This document shows, piece by piece, positions 1 to 10,805 of a stretch of 64,000 bases of DNA; positions within the stretch are counted from its first letter, which is position 1; each line of letters opens with the position of its first letter. The translations under genes were made by a program, and so were the position numbers. The notes under the pieces are model-generated. The model was not told where the DNA came from and made no database searches. It saw only the letters and a list, made by a program, of their open reading frames with translations. Location of the stretch: NCBI RefSeq assembly GCF_036588685.1, contig NC_086373.1:55373164-55437163 (forward strand). The letters are read 5' to 3'. Source of the DNA: Mytilus trossulus. Its lineage: Eukaryota > Mollusca > Bivalvia > Mytilida > Mytilidae.

Positions 1-1449
1 AAATTTACGAAGAGATGATTTCAACTTCGCCATTTGGAACTCTTGGTTTAATAGCTTCCTTGTGAGCAGTAACCCTCTATCAAGAAAATCATGCATGATA
101 GGAAATGCAAGCACGGGAATATCGTACCAATTGGGAGATACATACCCCGTATGCAGGTGCTGCTGGAATGCTGCTACTTAGAAATGGAAAGTGTACAATT
201 GGAAAGCTGAAATCATCGTAAAGTGTTTTTGTCGTAAAGTGTTTTTTTCAACCGACCCTCATTGTGAATTTCTAGATGTAAGTCAAGATATGAAGCCGAC
301 TTAACTGTATCTGTAGTATCCTTTATCTCCAGTTCGGTGGGATAGATGCGTTCCACATAGTCACCAAATACTGAATTGTTTAGTGAAAGAACATCATCTA
401 TATAGCGGAAAGTAGAGTTAAAGGATATTGCTAACTTTGTATCCTTCTTCCTAAGAAGTTCCTGCATGAAAAACACGTCCTCCGAACGTAACAAATATGT
501 TGTCAATCAAGAAATCAAGCATCTTGATAATATCAGTTTCAGAGAATTATTTGTTTGAATCAGAGTGATTCTTTACAAAGTAGGATTTATCCCTCCCTAA
601 GTACTTGTATCTACGTTGGCCATTCTTTTTTATGAAGCAAAGTAATACCAACTCTTTCAATTTGTCTTTTAGTTTGGAATGTGGAGTACTTGTGTAAAGA
701 CTAGAAAAGTCAAATGTTTTAATACTGTTACAAGATGAAAGAGAGTTATGTATGTACTCTAAAAGATCTTTGGAATTTTTAAGTATCCACATCTGATTCA
801 CGCCACCTCTAGAATAGGCAGTCTCACAATAACTATGAAGCCCGTCTTTGATTGCTGATAAAATAGATGTTAACAATTTAGAAAGAGGTTTCGTGGAGCA
901 CTTGGAAGACCCAGCAATATACCGTTGGGTGTAAGGACACTTATGTAGTTTAGGTATCCAATACAGCGATGGAAGACCCAGTTCTTCATCTTTGGTTGAA
1001 ATTCCAAAGGAACAAAGAACAGAACTATGATTATCCAGGATTTCGTCTTTGGTAAGTGTCATGAGGGTATATGTTGAGTTTCCAAGTGAATTGTCAATAC
1101 TTAATTCGTGTATCAAGCAGTTAATGCAATGACTTTTACACACAACAACGATGATATTTGGGGCTTTGTCTGCGGGGACAACAACATATTTATCTTGGAG
1201 GTCGGATATGTGTTTAGCAACATTTGTTTTTTTTAAAGATTGACGTAGCATGGGCATTGATGGACTCATTCAGTTTCTTAATTCTGATTTGTATCAACGA
1301 CCTCACTGCCTTAATCCATTCGGATAGAGTGTCTACGTCTTCCTTCTCGCGCTTAGCCCATAGCCTGGCATAATCCTCGACTGAATCCATCAAAATTTTA
1401 AAGTTGTATTTCCAATTGATGGATTTAGGCTCACGATATGTTGGATCAG
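1..1449 (-). mobile_element. Penelope-like retroelement, reverse transcriptase half (broken copy, runs off the window)
   Basis: The minus strand carries pieces of one reverse transcriptase in several frames. From the N-terminal side: a linker segment (about 1214-1449, PTYREPKSINWK), the fingers/palm (547-1269, with RYIAGS, KPLSKL and FDFSSLYTS), and the catalytic palm (213-506, with FRYIDDVLSLNN, the YxDD box). A further piece at about 1-175 reads IPAAPAYGVCISQL and then, after a frameshift, DFLDRGLLLTRKLL. The order and motifs fit Penelope-like elements. Frameshifts occur near 1230, 546 and 130, and the stretch between the palm blocks is deleted near 505, so this copy is dead. It is truncated at the window edge. 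The N-terminal domain is absent here, but a fragment of the same kind of element lies at 12972-14115. Confidence 0.75.
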
Positions 1450-2300
1450 AAATACACCTAGCATTGTGATACATAGCTATATAGATAATTCATAAAACAT
1501 GTATTGATATTAAATTTTTCATTAACAGTCTAAAATTAAAAAGTTAGATATGCTACTTGTTATAAATGTTCTCCTCGATCATTCACATCATTTATCACTC
1601 TGGATTATAATACCTGAATATGCTGATCAGATTAATGATGGCAACAGCCATTTTCTCTAGCCACATGCATCACTGCCTATACAATGGTGATGAACACAAG
1701 AGGTACCAAGAGAGGCCACCAGAGATTATTAACAGATAAGGGTCAGACATAACATGTTGCACAGAATCACAAACTAAATGTCAACCTAAGTCAAGGGGAG
1801 ATAATTAAAATCCATTGAAACAAAAACAAGTATATCAATATATATAACAATATCAATAAACATAAAAAGTACTTTTAAGATGCACACAAATCACTGTCCA
1901 GTTGTGCTGTGCATCAAAATTGTTTTGATTCTACTTGAATTATTATAAAGCCATAAGTAAGTACAAAATAGAAAGATCTCTCCTCACATGTGAACAAAGT
2001 TTTTAATTAGATCCCATTTACTATCAAATTTCTCTCTTGCTTTAATGAATCTGTAAAAGGAGGTATATATTTTTTCTATTCAGAAGGAATGTTTAATCAT
2101 AGCTATGACACCTGTAAAAGTTGGCAACGAAGTATTAAATCGACATGTATAAATGTAATATTTAACCAGAATAGTGAATAAATTTAGGGAAACATCCTAA
2201 GACTCTGAACGAGAACAGTATTTCCACACTAAAAATTGTAATGAAATTATTTTCTACACTGTTCAACTAGAAAAAGTGCTGCAATTTCTAACTTCAAATT
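1450..2300 (-). repeat. Left arm of a long interrupted inverted repeat
   Basis: This non-coding stretch is the reverse complement, with substitutions and small indels, of three blocks on the right: 5790-6050, 6643-6840 and 9187-9590. Matching landmarks include the CACCTAGCATTGTG end near 1460, the CACTGCCTATACAATG segment near 1670, the (TA)n at about 1838-1848 and the AGAAAAAGTGCTGCAATTTC segment near 2272. The right arm is interrupted by a MITE and by the tRNA-like tandem array. This left arm keeps only a short (TA)n at the array position. The arms enclose the LINE fragment. Confidence 0.8.
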
Positions 2301-2520
2301 TCTAACTAGGATACATAACCAGAAAACAAGTGACTTATAGTTTCTTTTGTTTCATTACAGAAACTACATAAGTTAATTTATTTTAACCCATATTTCTACA
2401 ATAATGCATTTGTAGCGAGAGTTCTACGTAAAATCTTAAACTGGAACATACTAAATATGTTGTTTTTAGTGCAACAAAAGGGTAAACTATAAATGAAATA
2501 CCAATGTTCTATATGAGTGC

Positions 2521-2865
2521 CTAGTTTGTTACACATTTCGTCTTTTTGTTTTTAGGGCGTTCTGTATACATTGCCAAGAATATTTTATAAAAGAACTGAC
2601 ATGACTTTTTATTGTTTTTTATAAATTCAATTTTACCGTTAGATATATGCATAATTTTCACTGACGTAGTGATTAGATCTTTCAAGTCTTTTGGTATGAT
2701 ATGAAGTAAAGAATGATATTTAAAGAAATTAATATTAAAATTATATTTTTCGCATAATTCTTTTAAAGTAAAATAAAAAATGTTTTTATCAAGTAAATAA
2801 CCTACAAAGAAAACTCCTGATTCAACCAAGCTCTTGTAAAAGACTGTTTTGTTATTAATTTTCAA
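2521..2865 (-). pseudogene. LINE ORF2 C-terminal remnant
   Basis: A 114-codon open stretch beginning KINNKTVFYKSLVESG resembles the conserved region downstream of the thumb in L1/Tx1-like ORF2 proteins. It is a fragment of the LINE at 2290-5450 and not a gene of its own. It lies just before the zinc-knuckle-like piece at 2310-2365. Confidence 0.65.
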
Positions 2866-3520
2866 ACTCTTGTTGAGCTATATGGATTGTTCCATGATCC
2901 ATACAGCATTGACATTAGGGTAGTGACAGTGTTTAGGATATTCTTTTAAAAAATATTAGAATTTGACGAAATCTTTTGGATAACATCAGGGGTTTTCAAC
3001 CATATTTTGTTTGCTCCTAATCTGTTGTATTGATCTTTTAACAATGTTTTCCATGGGAATATATTCAAGGGGTCTAAAACTTAATGTATCCATGTCATCT
3101 TTAATGAATAACAAAAAGAACTTATATCTGGCTTTTTAAACTCTCCGTTTTCAAATAACCCTATCATAACTTTTCTTTTAATCTTGTCTGGTTTTGCTGA
3201 CCATACGAAACTAAAAACAAATATTTTGAATTTCTTTTATTTTATCATCAGGCAGGTTTGGCAAAACTGTCAATGATTGCATTAGAATAGGTAGAGCAAG
3301 TGATTTAATAACAGTAATCTTTCCCATATATGTTAAATCTCTATAGACCCACGAATTTAGTAAGCTCTGAATATTTTTTATTTTCCCACAAAATTAACAA
3401 GCGTTTTATTTTCACTGAACAGATCAAATTTAATTCCATAAAGTTTAAATTTCCTGAATAATTCCAGTTCACATGTCTGGTAGTTGTTAGTTTATCCCTT
3501 GAGTGAATCTTTGACCTAAT

Positions 3521-4066
3521 CTATATGGCTTCAATTTTATCAAAATTCGACCTTAGTCCTGCACACTCAGAAACTTTTTCTAAAGTATATAAACATTTTT
3601 CTAAAGATTGCTCATCCTCGTCTAATAAGAAACATGAGTCATCTGTATACTGGCTTAGTAGATACTCAGAATCATTTATGTTCATACCATTTATATCAGG
3701 GTTATTTGTAAGTGCAGCGCTCATAATTTTTAAAGATAATATAAAGAGGTAAGGAGATAAAGGATCACCTGGTCTAACACTCCGACCAATATTAAGACAT
3801 TGAGAGCAATGTTCATTATTTATAATACAGCTCTGAGATTCTGAATATAAGGTCTTCACCCATCTACAAACAATAGGACCAAATTCTAATAAAGACAAAG
3901 TCAAGTCTATAAATGACCACTCAAGAGTATCTAAAGCTTTCTCAAAGTCTAATAAAAGTGAAATACCTGGTAAAATATCACCTTCTGCCTTTTCCATAAT
4001 GTCAAAAATAAGCCTAGTACATTCTTCAATATACCTTCCCTTTATGAAACCTTTGCTGTGTGTCAC
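3521..4066 (-). pseudogene. LINE reverse transcriptase core remnant
   Basis: The longest open stretch of the LINE (181 codons) has reverse transcriptase blocks in order: GFIKGRYIEE, LLLDFEKALDTLEW (block A), GRSVRPGDPLSPYLF (block B) and SQYTDDSCFLLD (block C, Y-T-D-D where Y-A-D-D is usual). The polymerase would prime from nicked target DNA in an intact element. The frame is broken on both sides; further pieces of fingers and thumb can be read at 3240-3500 and 4080-4700 with stops. Confidence 0.85.
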
Positions 4067-4720
4067 TAATTATATCCGCAAGAAAAGATTTTGTTCTATT
4101 TACTAATGCAGCTGATGCAATTTTTGTATCAACCTTTAATAAAGTGATAGGTCTCCAGTTTTTTAATTGAAATTTGGATTACCCTCTCTTTGAATGCATG
4201 CAATTACTCCTTGTTTCTGAATAACCGAAAAAGATCCAGTTTCTAAGCTATAACTAACAGATTTTGTAATAAACTCATGGAGGTCTATCTGTTTCTGTTG
4301 TAAATCCATCGACCCCTAGTAATTTACCATTTTTCATATTTTTGAATGTTTTAAGCATAAGCATTCAAATTACCCTCTGCCTGTAACCTCTGATCATCAG
4401 AAAGTTTGCGAATAAAAGTATTATTTTCATCAAAAAATAGATTTTTATGTTCTTGATGAAGAATAGGATTTGCTGAGGAGAACATTTTTTGTTGAAATCT
4501 ATTCTTAATTAATTTTGGAATTATCTTCCCAATATATTATTTTTTTTTTTTCAAAATTACAAAAATAGTTAGTACATTTTTCATCTTCTGTTACCCATCT
4601 TACCTTTGCTCTGGTCATACTAACTGTCACTATTTTCTCTCTGTATTGAACAATTTCATCTTCTAAAATTTTTATTTCTGAATTTAATAATTCTGAGGGA
4701 TCGATTTCATAATTTTCAAG

Positions 4721-5414
4721 TCATTTACCTAACTTGAGTTCTAAATCATTTTCAGTGTTTGTGTTTCTCGTTTTTATATAACTTGCATATGCTATTGTTT
4801 TCCCTCTTAATATACATTTTAAGAGTTCCCAAAACATGTGTGGGTTTACTGATAGTTCTGTTTCTATGTCATTCCCAGGCAGGGAGTATTGATTTGTAGT
4901 TTTCCTAATGCAATTTTTAATTTCAGTTACATAGACCATATCATGTAGTAAGCTATTGTTAAATTTCCATGTGCCTTTATCGTTTATTTGATTGTAAAAC
5001 TGTAAGGTCAGGTACACTGGGGAATGATCAGACCTGTAACTTATATCCATGTCTACATTTGTTTACAAATTGTTCAAGATCAGATGAAATCAAAAAGTAA
5101 TTCAAACGGCTTTGCTTAAGCCCAGGTTCACGCCATGTAAATCTTTTTGTATCCGGATTTAATGCTCGCCGTATATCAACGGTCTAGGGACTTTATACTA
5201 TCTTAAATCTTATCATGTGCTTTTAAATTGTTTTAGCACTATAATTTGAGGTGTCCTTATCAAAATCGTGCACCACATTCCAGTTTTTAGTCATACTTAT
5301 GCAGCTATTTGTATACCAGATACTAGACCTTTTATATTTATAAAAAAAAGTTAGAGAGTCCCCATAGGGACCATATTTTGCAACAAGAGACAGTCGATAA
5401 TGTTGAATGGTCAT
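4721..5414 (-). pseudogene. LINE endonuclease (APE-type) remnant
   Basis: Segment 5223-5414 contains NWNVVHDFDKDT, resembling the (A)GDWNVV block of apurinic-like endonucleases. The stretch 5050-5190 reads DIRRALNPDTKRFTWREPG and KQSRLNYFLIS. Segment 4721-5050 begins with YRSDHSPV, the SDH motif that carries the catalytic Asp-His of the fold. The three segments are in different frames. The N-terminal part of the nuclease is missing. It belongs to the LINE at 2290-5450. Confidence 0.8.
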
Positions 5415-5450
5415 CTATAGAATTATTAAATAGCCTTCCTGATCCTTATA

Positions 5451-5789
5451 TTCTTGGTGAATAGTAAATGTAAAACTATTTTTATTAGAATTGCTACCCC
5501 TCTTAAGCGGGTGGAACCAAAGCTAAAGGATGCATTATTTCCCCGTCATGTCCCCACTGCTTATCGTTTTCTTTTCTGTTAATGTAATTATATCATATTT
5601 TTTCCTATATCTTGAAAATAATCTCCTCACTTCACCTCCTGTGACCATGGTGACAGACCCCTACAGTTCAGAGCACCTACCTGAAGTTGAATCAAGTCAC
5701 TTGATTATTATTTTTTTAAGTTTTGTGTTACGACACTTTTTAGGCATCACATTTAGTAATTTAAGTGGTGGTCAGTTTTTATTGGTGGA
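5451..5789. other. Spacer without recognisable gene
   Basis: Between the 5' break of the LINE and the right arm of the inverted repeat. A plus-strand open stretch at 5530-5841 has no recognisable motif and runs into repeat sequence; I do not regard it as a gene. Confidence 0.5.
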
Positions 5790-6840
5790 GAGAAATTTAA
5801 AGTTAGAAATTGTAGCACTTTTTCTAGTAGAAAATACTTAAACTTTAATTATAAATGTGGAAAATATTTTCTGGGTCAGAGTCTTGGGAGGTTTCACTTA
5901 ACTTATTCACTAATCTGGTTAAATATTACATTTATAGATGTCGCTTTAATACTTCGTTACCAACTCTTACATGTATCATAGCTATGATTAAAATTTCCTA
6001 CCGAATAGAAAATATCTACCTCCTTTTACAGATCCCCTGAAGAAAGAGGGAAAGGAGTAGGTCCGGTAAGGGCTGATTTTGGTCTCAATTTTCAGGTTCA
6101 TCTAACACAAGTTTTTGGGCACTTTTTTAACACCTAAGTGTCTATTTCAATTGATTCGATTAGTTTATGTGAAAGATTCTGACTGATTGAGTCATTAAAC
6201 ACGCTCTGATTCAAGCTTAAATTTGAAAAGTCTATCAAATATGCAAAAAAAACGTCATTTTTCAGATGTTTTATGTCAAAAATGAAAGTGTCGCATCCGT
6301 TTTTATCCTTAACCTTTTTATATGTTTTGTATTATCATCAAATACAACTTATATTTCAATATTATGTATGAACACGAATGCGGCCACTTTAATTTTAGAC
6401 GAACACCGTCTAAAAATTAACCAAAATGCTAAAACTTTTAAGATTTCAGTAATTTAGCATGACTTAACGATGCTAAAACGCGATATTTATGCATTTTATT
6501 GTCAAAAACAGCTCATATTTATGTAGCAGAAGCAATTTACTTTCCAAAATATAGCTGAAAGATCACATTTTTACAATTTTCTAAAACTGCTATATTTTGG
6601 GCCCAAAAAGGTGTCTTACAAATGTACTGAACCTACTCCTTTAATAGTAAATAGGAACTAATTAAAAACTTAGTTCACATGTGAGGAGATATCTTTCTAT
6701 TTTGTACTTACTTAAGGCTTATAATAATTCATCTAGGATTAATAATATTTTGATGCACATCACAACTGGACAGTGATTTGTGTGCATTTTTAAAGTTCTT
6801 TATATGTTTATTGATATTGTTATATATATATATATATATA
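5790..6840 (+). repeat. Right arm of the inverted repeat, proximal part
   Basis: Blocks 5790-6050 and 6643-6840 are the reverse complement of about 2040-2300 and 1840-2035. A MITE separates the two blocks. The arm resumes at 9187 after the tandem array, so the array was placed inside the (TA)n run of this repeat. Confidence 0.78.
6052..6642. mobile_element. MITE with AAGGAGTAGGT terminal inverted repeats
   Basis: The 591-bp insert begins AAGGAGTAGGTCC and ends with its inverse, ACCTACTCCTT. It interrupts the right arm of the inverted repeat; the left arm near 2040 lacks it, giving an empty-site comparison. It has no credible coding capacity. The superfamily cannot be assigned from these ends. 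Confidence 0.75.
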
Positions 6841-6842
6841 TA

Positions 6843-7236
6843 TTCAACTCGTCTAAACATCAACCCAACAATGTTAGATCTGTAAATTTGCTTTCGCTAA
6901 TTTTTGGTTCTTCCCTCGCCGGGATTCGAACCCATGCTACTGTGATATCGTGACACCAAATCGCCTGCACTGCAGCCGTCCCGCTAGACCACACGACCAC
7001 CTGGGCTCTCAAAAAAAAGAGCTTTCGGTGGCCATATGTTACCTTTCCACGTCAGTTTAAATCTAGCGGCGTACTACAGTACATGATATATAAGGCATGA
7101 AGATGTTATTGTTACAGATCAGCTAAATTATCTATAGTAAAGGATCCTACAAATTAATGTAAGATACAGTCACAGAAAATAATTATATTCATAAGTACGT
7201 CTGAGTCAGTGACAACCCTACAACAGATGTATCCAT
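6843..7236 (-). repeat. Inverted first unit of the tRNA-like array
   Basis: This unit is the reverse complement of the others: the B box reads GGATTCGAACC near 6920 and the tail abuts the (TA)n run. At about 7236-7240 it meets the first direct unit head to head, sharing only the short TCGAATCCC overlap, so that direct unit lacks its tRNA-like head. Confidence 0.88.
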
Positions 7237-7616
7237 CGAATCCCGGCGAGGGAAGAACCAAAAATTTGCGAAAGCAAATTTACAGATCTAACATTGTTGG
7301 GTTGATGTTTAGACGAGTTGTATATACATTATGTACACAGCCATGTATCACCATCATTGGTGGCGATCCGATGGATACATCTGTTGTAGGGTTGTCACTG
7401 ACTCAGACGTACTTATGAATATAATTATTTTCTGTGACTGTATCTTACATTAATTTGTAGGATCCTTTACTATAGATAATTTAGCTGATCTGTAACAATA
7501 ACATCTTCATGCCTTATATATCATGTACTGTAGTACGCCGCTAGATTTAAACTGACGTGGAAAGGTAACATATGGCCACCGAAAGCTCTTTTTTTTTGAG
7601 AGCCCAGGTGGTCGTG

Positions 7617-7686
7617 TGGTCTAGCGGGACGGCTGCAGTGCAGGCGATTTGGTGTCACGATATCACAGTAGCATGGGTTCGAATCC
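7617..7686 (+). ncRNA. tRNA-like (Leu/Ser-type) pol III head of array unit
   Basis: A box TGGTCTAGCGG at 7617-7627 and B box GGTTCGAATCC at 7676-7686 match the consensus perfectly. The 48-nt gap and the long variable region suggest a Leu- or Ser-type tRNA ancestor. The acceptor stem is not convincing, so this is a tRNA-derived promoter (SINE-like head) and not a functional tRNA. Equivalent heads lie near 8060-8129, 8502-8571 and 8944-9013, in the second array near 26993-27061, 27433-27501, 27873-27941 and 28313-28381, and inverted near 6920-6990. Confidence 0.7.
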
Positions 7687-9186
7687 CGGCGAGGGAAGAA
7701 CCAAAAATTTGCGAAAGCAAATTTACAGATCTAACATTGTTGGGTTGATGTTTAGACGAGTTGTATATACATTATGTACACAGCCATGTATCACCACCAT
7801 TGGTGGCGATCCGATGGATACATCTGTTGTAGGGTTGTCACTGACTCAGACGTACTTATGAATATAATTATTTTCTGTGACTGTATCTTACATTAATTTG
7901 TAGGATCCTTTACTATAGATAATTTAGCTGATCTGTAACAATAACATCTTCATGCCTTATATATCATGTACTGTAGTACGCCGCTAGATTTAAACTGACG
8001 TGGAAAGGTAACATATGGCCACCGAAAGCTCTTTTTTTTTGAGAGCCCAGGTGGTCGTGTGGTCTAGCGGGACGGCTGCAGTGCAGGCGATTTGGTGTCA
8101 CGATATCACAGTAGCATGGGTTCGAATCCCGGCGAGGGAAGAACCAAAAATTTGCGAAAGCAAATTTACAGATCTAACATTGTTGGGTTGATGTTTAGAC
8201 GAGTTGTATATACATTATGTACACAGCCATGTATCACCATCATTGGTGGCGATCCGATGGATACATCTGTTGTAGGGTTGTCACTGACTCAGACGTACTT
8301 ATGAATATAATTATTTTCTGTGACTGTATCTTACATTAATTTGTAGGATCCTTTACTATAGATAATTTAGCTGATCTGTAACAATAACATCTTCATGCCT
8401 TATATATCATGTACTGTAGTACGCCGCTAGATTTAAACTGACGTGGAAAGGTAACATATGGCCACCGAAAGCTCTTTTTTTTGAGAGCCCAGGTGGTCGT
8501 GTGGTCTAGCGGGACGGCTGCAGTGCAGGCGATTTGGTGTCACGATATCACAGTAGCATGGGTTCGAATCCCGGCGAGGGAAGAACCAAAAATTTGCGAA
8601 AGCAAATTTACAGATCTAACATTGTTGGGTTGATGTTTAGACGAGTTGTATATACATTATGTACACAGCCATGTATCACCATCATTGGTGGCGATCCGAT
8701 GGATACATCTGTTGTAGGGTTGTCACTGACTCAGACGTACTTATGAATATAATTATTTTCTGTGACTGTATCTTACATTAATTTGTAGGATCCTTTACTA
8801 TAGATAATTTAGCTGATCTGTAACAATAACATCTTCATGCCTTATATATCATGTACTGTAGTACGCCGCTAGATTTAAACTGACGTGGAAAGGTAACATA
8901 TGGCCACCGAAAGCTCTTTTTTTTGAGAGCCCAGGTGGTCGTGTGGTCTAGCGGGACGGCTGCAGTGCAGGCGATTTGGTGTCACGATATCACAGTAGCA
9001 TGGGTTCGAATCCCGGCGAGGGAAGAACCAAAAATTTGCGAAAGCAAATTTACAGATCTAACATTGTTGGGTTGATGTTTAGACGAGTTGTATATACATT
9101 ATGTACACAGCCATGTATCACCATCATTGGTGGCGATCCGATGGATACATCTGTTGTAGGGTTGTCACTGACTCAGACGTACTTAT

Positions 9187-9600
9187 GTATATATATATAT
9201 TGATATACTTGTTTTTTGTCTCATTGTATTTGAATTATCTCCCCTAGACTTAGGTTGAATTTTATTTTGTGATTCTGTCCAACATGTCATGTCTGATCTT
9301 ATCTGTTCATAATGTATGGTGGCCTCTCTTGGTACTTCTCGTGTTTTTCATCATTGTATAGGCAGTGATGCATGTATCTAGAGAAAAAGGCTGATGCCGT
9401 CATTAACCTTATCAGCATATTCAGGTATTAAAATCTAGAGTGATAAATAACGAGGTGAATGATCGAGTAGAAAATTTATAAAAATTAGAATATTTAACTT
9501 TTTAATTTTAGACTGTTATTGAAAAAAATTTATTATCAATACATGTTTTATGGATTATCTACATAGTTATGTATCACAATGCTAGGTGTATTTTCAGATG
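9187..9600 (+). repeat. Right arm of the inverted repeat, distal part
   Basis: Continues the right arm beyond the array. Segment 9200-9590 is the reverse complement of about 1455-1835. The match ends near the GCTAGGTGTATTTT segment at 9580-9595, where the left copy passes into the Penelope-like fragment. Confidence 0.78.
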
Positions 9601-9799
9601 AAATAAAAATAAATTATAAATAAAAACGTCAGGTAGAGAAAACACATTTTTGTGACAACCAATGGACGTGTGAGCAAGTATTATCTTTTTTATTTAAAAG
9701 AAACTTCGTTTCCGCGTCCTGTTATAACATACCGGTCCAATAATTGTGTTTTCAAAAGATATCTGACTTATTCATTGTTTGCCTTGACTTATTATTCAA

Positions 9800-10745
9800 T
9801 CAATAAAAAAGTAAGATTTTTTTCAACGTTACAGATTATATGAATCGAATAGGAAGAAACATGAAATATACATGTATATGATAATTACACGAAACATATC
9901 ATTTATATGTTGATCTCAATACCATTATTCACTATTACAACTTCAATGTTTGTGTTTTAAGACCACGATATTGTATAAAAGATGGACTAGCAACTCTTGG
10001 AATGAAAATAAATTTGAGGATGTGTATTTTTTTTTTTGTAGAAAATTTACCCATCATCTTGAACTGTTGCACACATTTTCGAGCAATATTTCAGAAATAT
10101 ATATTTAAAGATCTAATGAAGTCTAAATTTTTGGGGTCATTATGCCATCAATTAAAGAATCAGTGGTTAAAAAGTGGCAAAAAAAGCACATGTGTGTAAG
10201 TATATGGATATCTTTGAAATTGTATCAGAAAGTTACATATCACAAAGGATTATCTAATAATTTAATAAATTAATTTTACCTGTTTACAAATGGTTTTGAA
10301 ACTTACACAGCTTTCATAGTCTAGGTACATCTATCCTAAGATTTATCATGATTTTAACGCTTGAAGTCGGTTTGTAAACTTTCACATCCTTAAAGGCTTT
10401 GGATAAAGAATTATAACAGATGAGTAATCCGATTCATTTACCTTGGAAGATTGGGAATCCTGCTGGTGCTGCACTTTTAAAGGTTTGAAAATGACCGTTA
10501 TTGCACGCTGACTTCAATATCATTAACAATTCATATACTTGACAGAAATACACATTTTCATATTGTATGCCCCCCCTCCGGTAAGATAAAGTTGTTGATT
10601 TAACCCCACAGCGGTGTGATAATTGTGATAATTACCCCCTCCCATCCCAAATACAATGCACCGACCCCTCAGCTGATCAATAGTAACTGTTCCATTAATT
10701 GCTTCTTGATATTATAATGTACACTACTTAGTTTTGTCTCCTCAT
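9800..10745 (+). repeat. Non-coding segment duplicated at 14.1-16.5 kb (copy 1)
   Basis: From TTTTTTCAACGTTACAG near 9817 to about 10745 this region matches 14120-14835 and then 16155-16490 in the same orientation. The landmark GGAATCCTGCTGGTGCTGC occurs at about 10448 and 16195. No gene is evident; short open frames are not conserved as such. The 9600-9800 stretch before it holds nothing I recognise. Confidence 0.8.
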
Positions 10746-10805
10746 AATCAATACCTAGCATATTTGTTTTTATTTCATCGTCACAAGGCATTACTTGTAA
10801 TGCAT

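Larger units (their letters stand above)
2290..5450 (-). mobile_element. L1/Tx1-like non-LTR retrotransposon, degraded, 5'-truncated
   Basis: Reading on the minus strand from 5450 down to 2290, the DNA encodes in order an endonuclease remnant, a reverse transcriptase remnant, a C-terminal region and a zinc-knuckle-like segment (CSFCNETKETISHLF near 2310-2365, with the final Cys replaced by Tyr). This order is that of an ORF2 of the L1/Tx1 type. Many frameshifts and stops separate the pieces, so it is not functional. No ORF1 and no complete 5' end are visible. It sits between the two arms of the inverted repeat at 1450-2300 and 5790-9600. Confidence 0.85.
6843..9184 (+). repeat. Tandem array of 442-bp units with tRNA-like pol III box pairs
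   Basis: About five near-identical direct units are spaced 442-443 bp apart (the GCATGGGTTCGAATCCC segment recurs at 7671, 8114, 8556 and 8998), plus one inverted unit at the left end. Each complete unit has an A box TGGTCTAGCGG, a B box GGTTCGAATCC 48 nt later, a downstream segment ending GACGAGTTGTATATA, and a run of 8-9 T just before the next unit. The array is bounded on both sides by (TA)n and splits a dispersed repeat whose other copy (1450-2300) lacks it. Short open frames through the units are accidental. Confidence 0.92.

Noticed and set aside
7617-7690. Functional tRNA-Leu or tRNA-Ser gene
   Set aside because: A and B boxes are perfect, but no convincing seven-base-pair acceptor stem or standard anticodon arm can be drawn.
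7649-9203. Repeated 70-75 codon plus-strand frames starting MVSRYHSSMG
   Set aside because: They run through the tRNA-like heads and repeat only because the DNA unit repeats; no codon-level conservation beyond the repeat.
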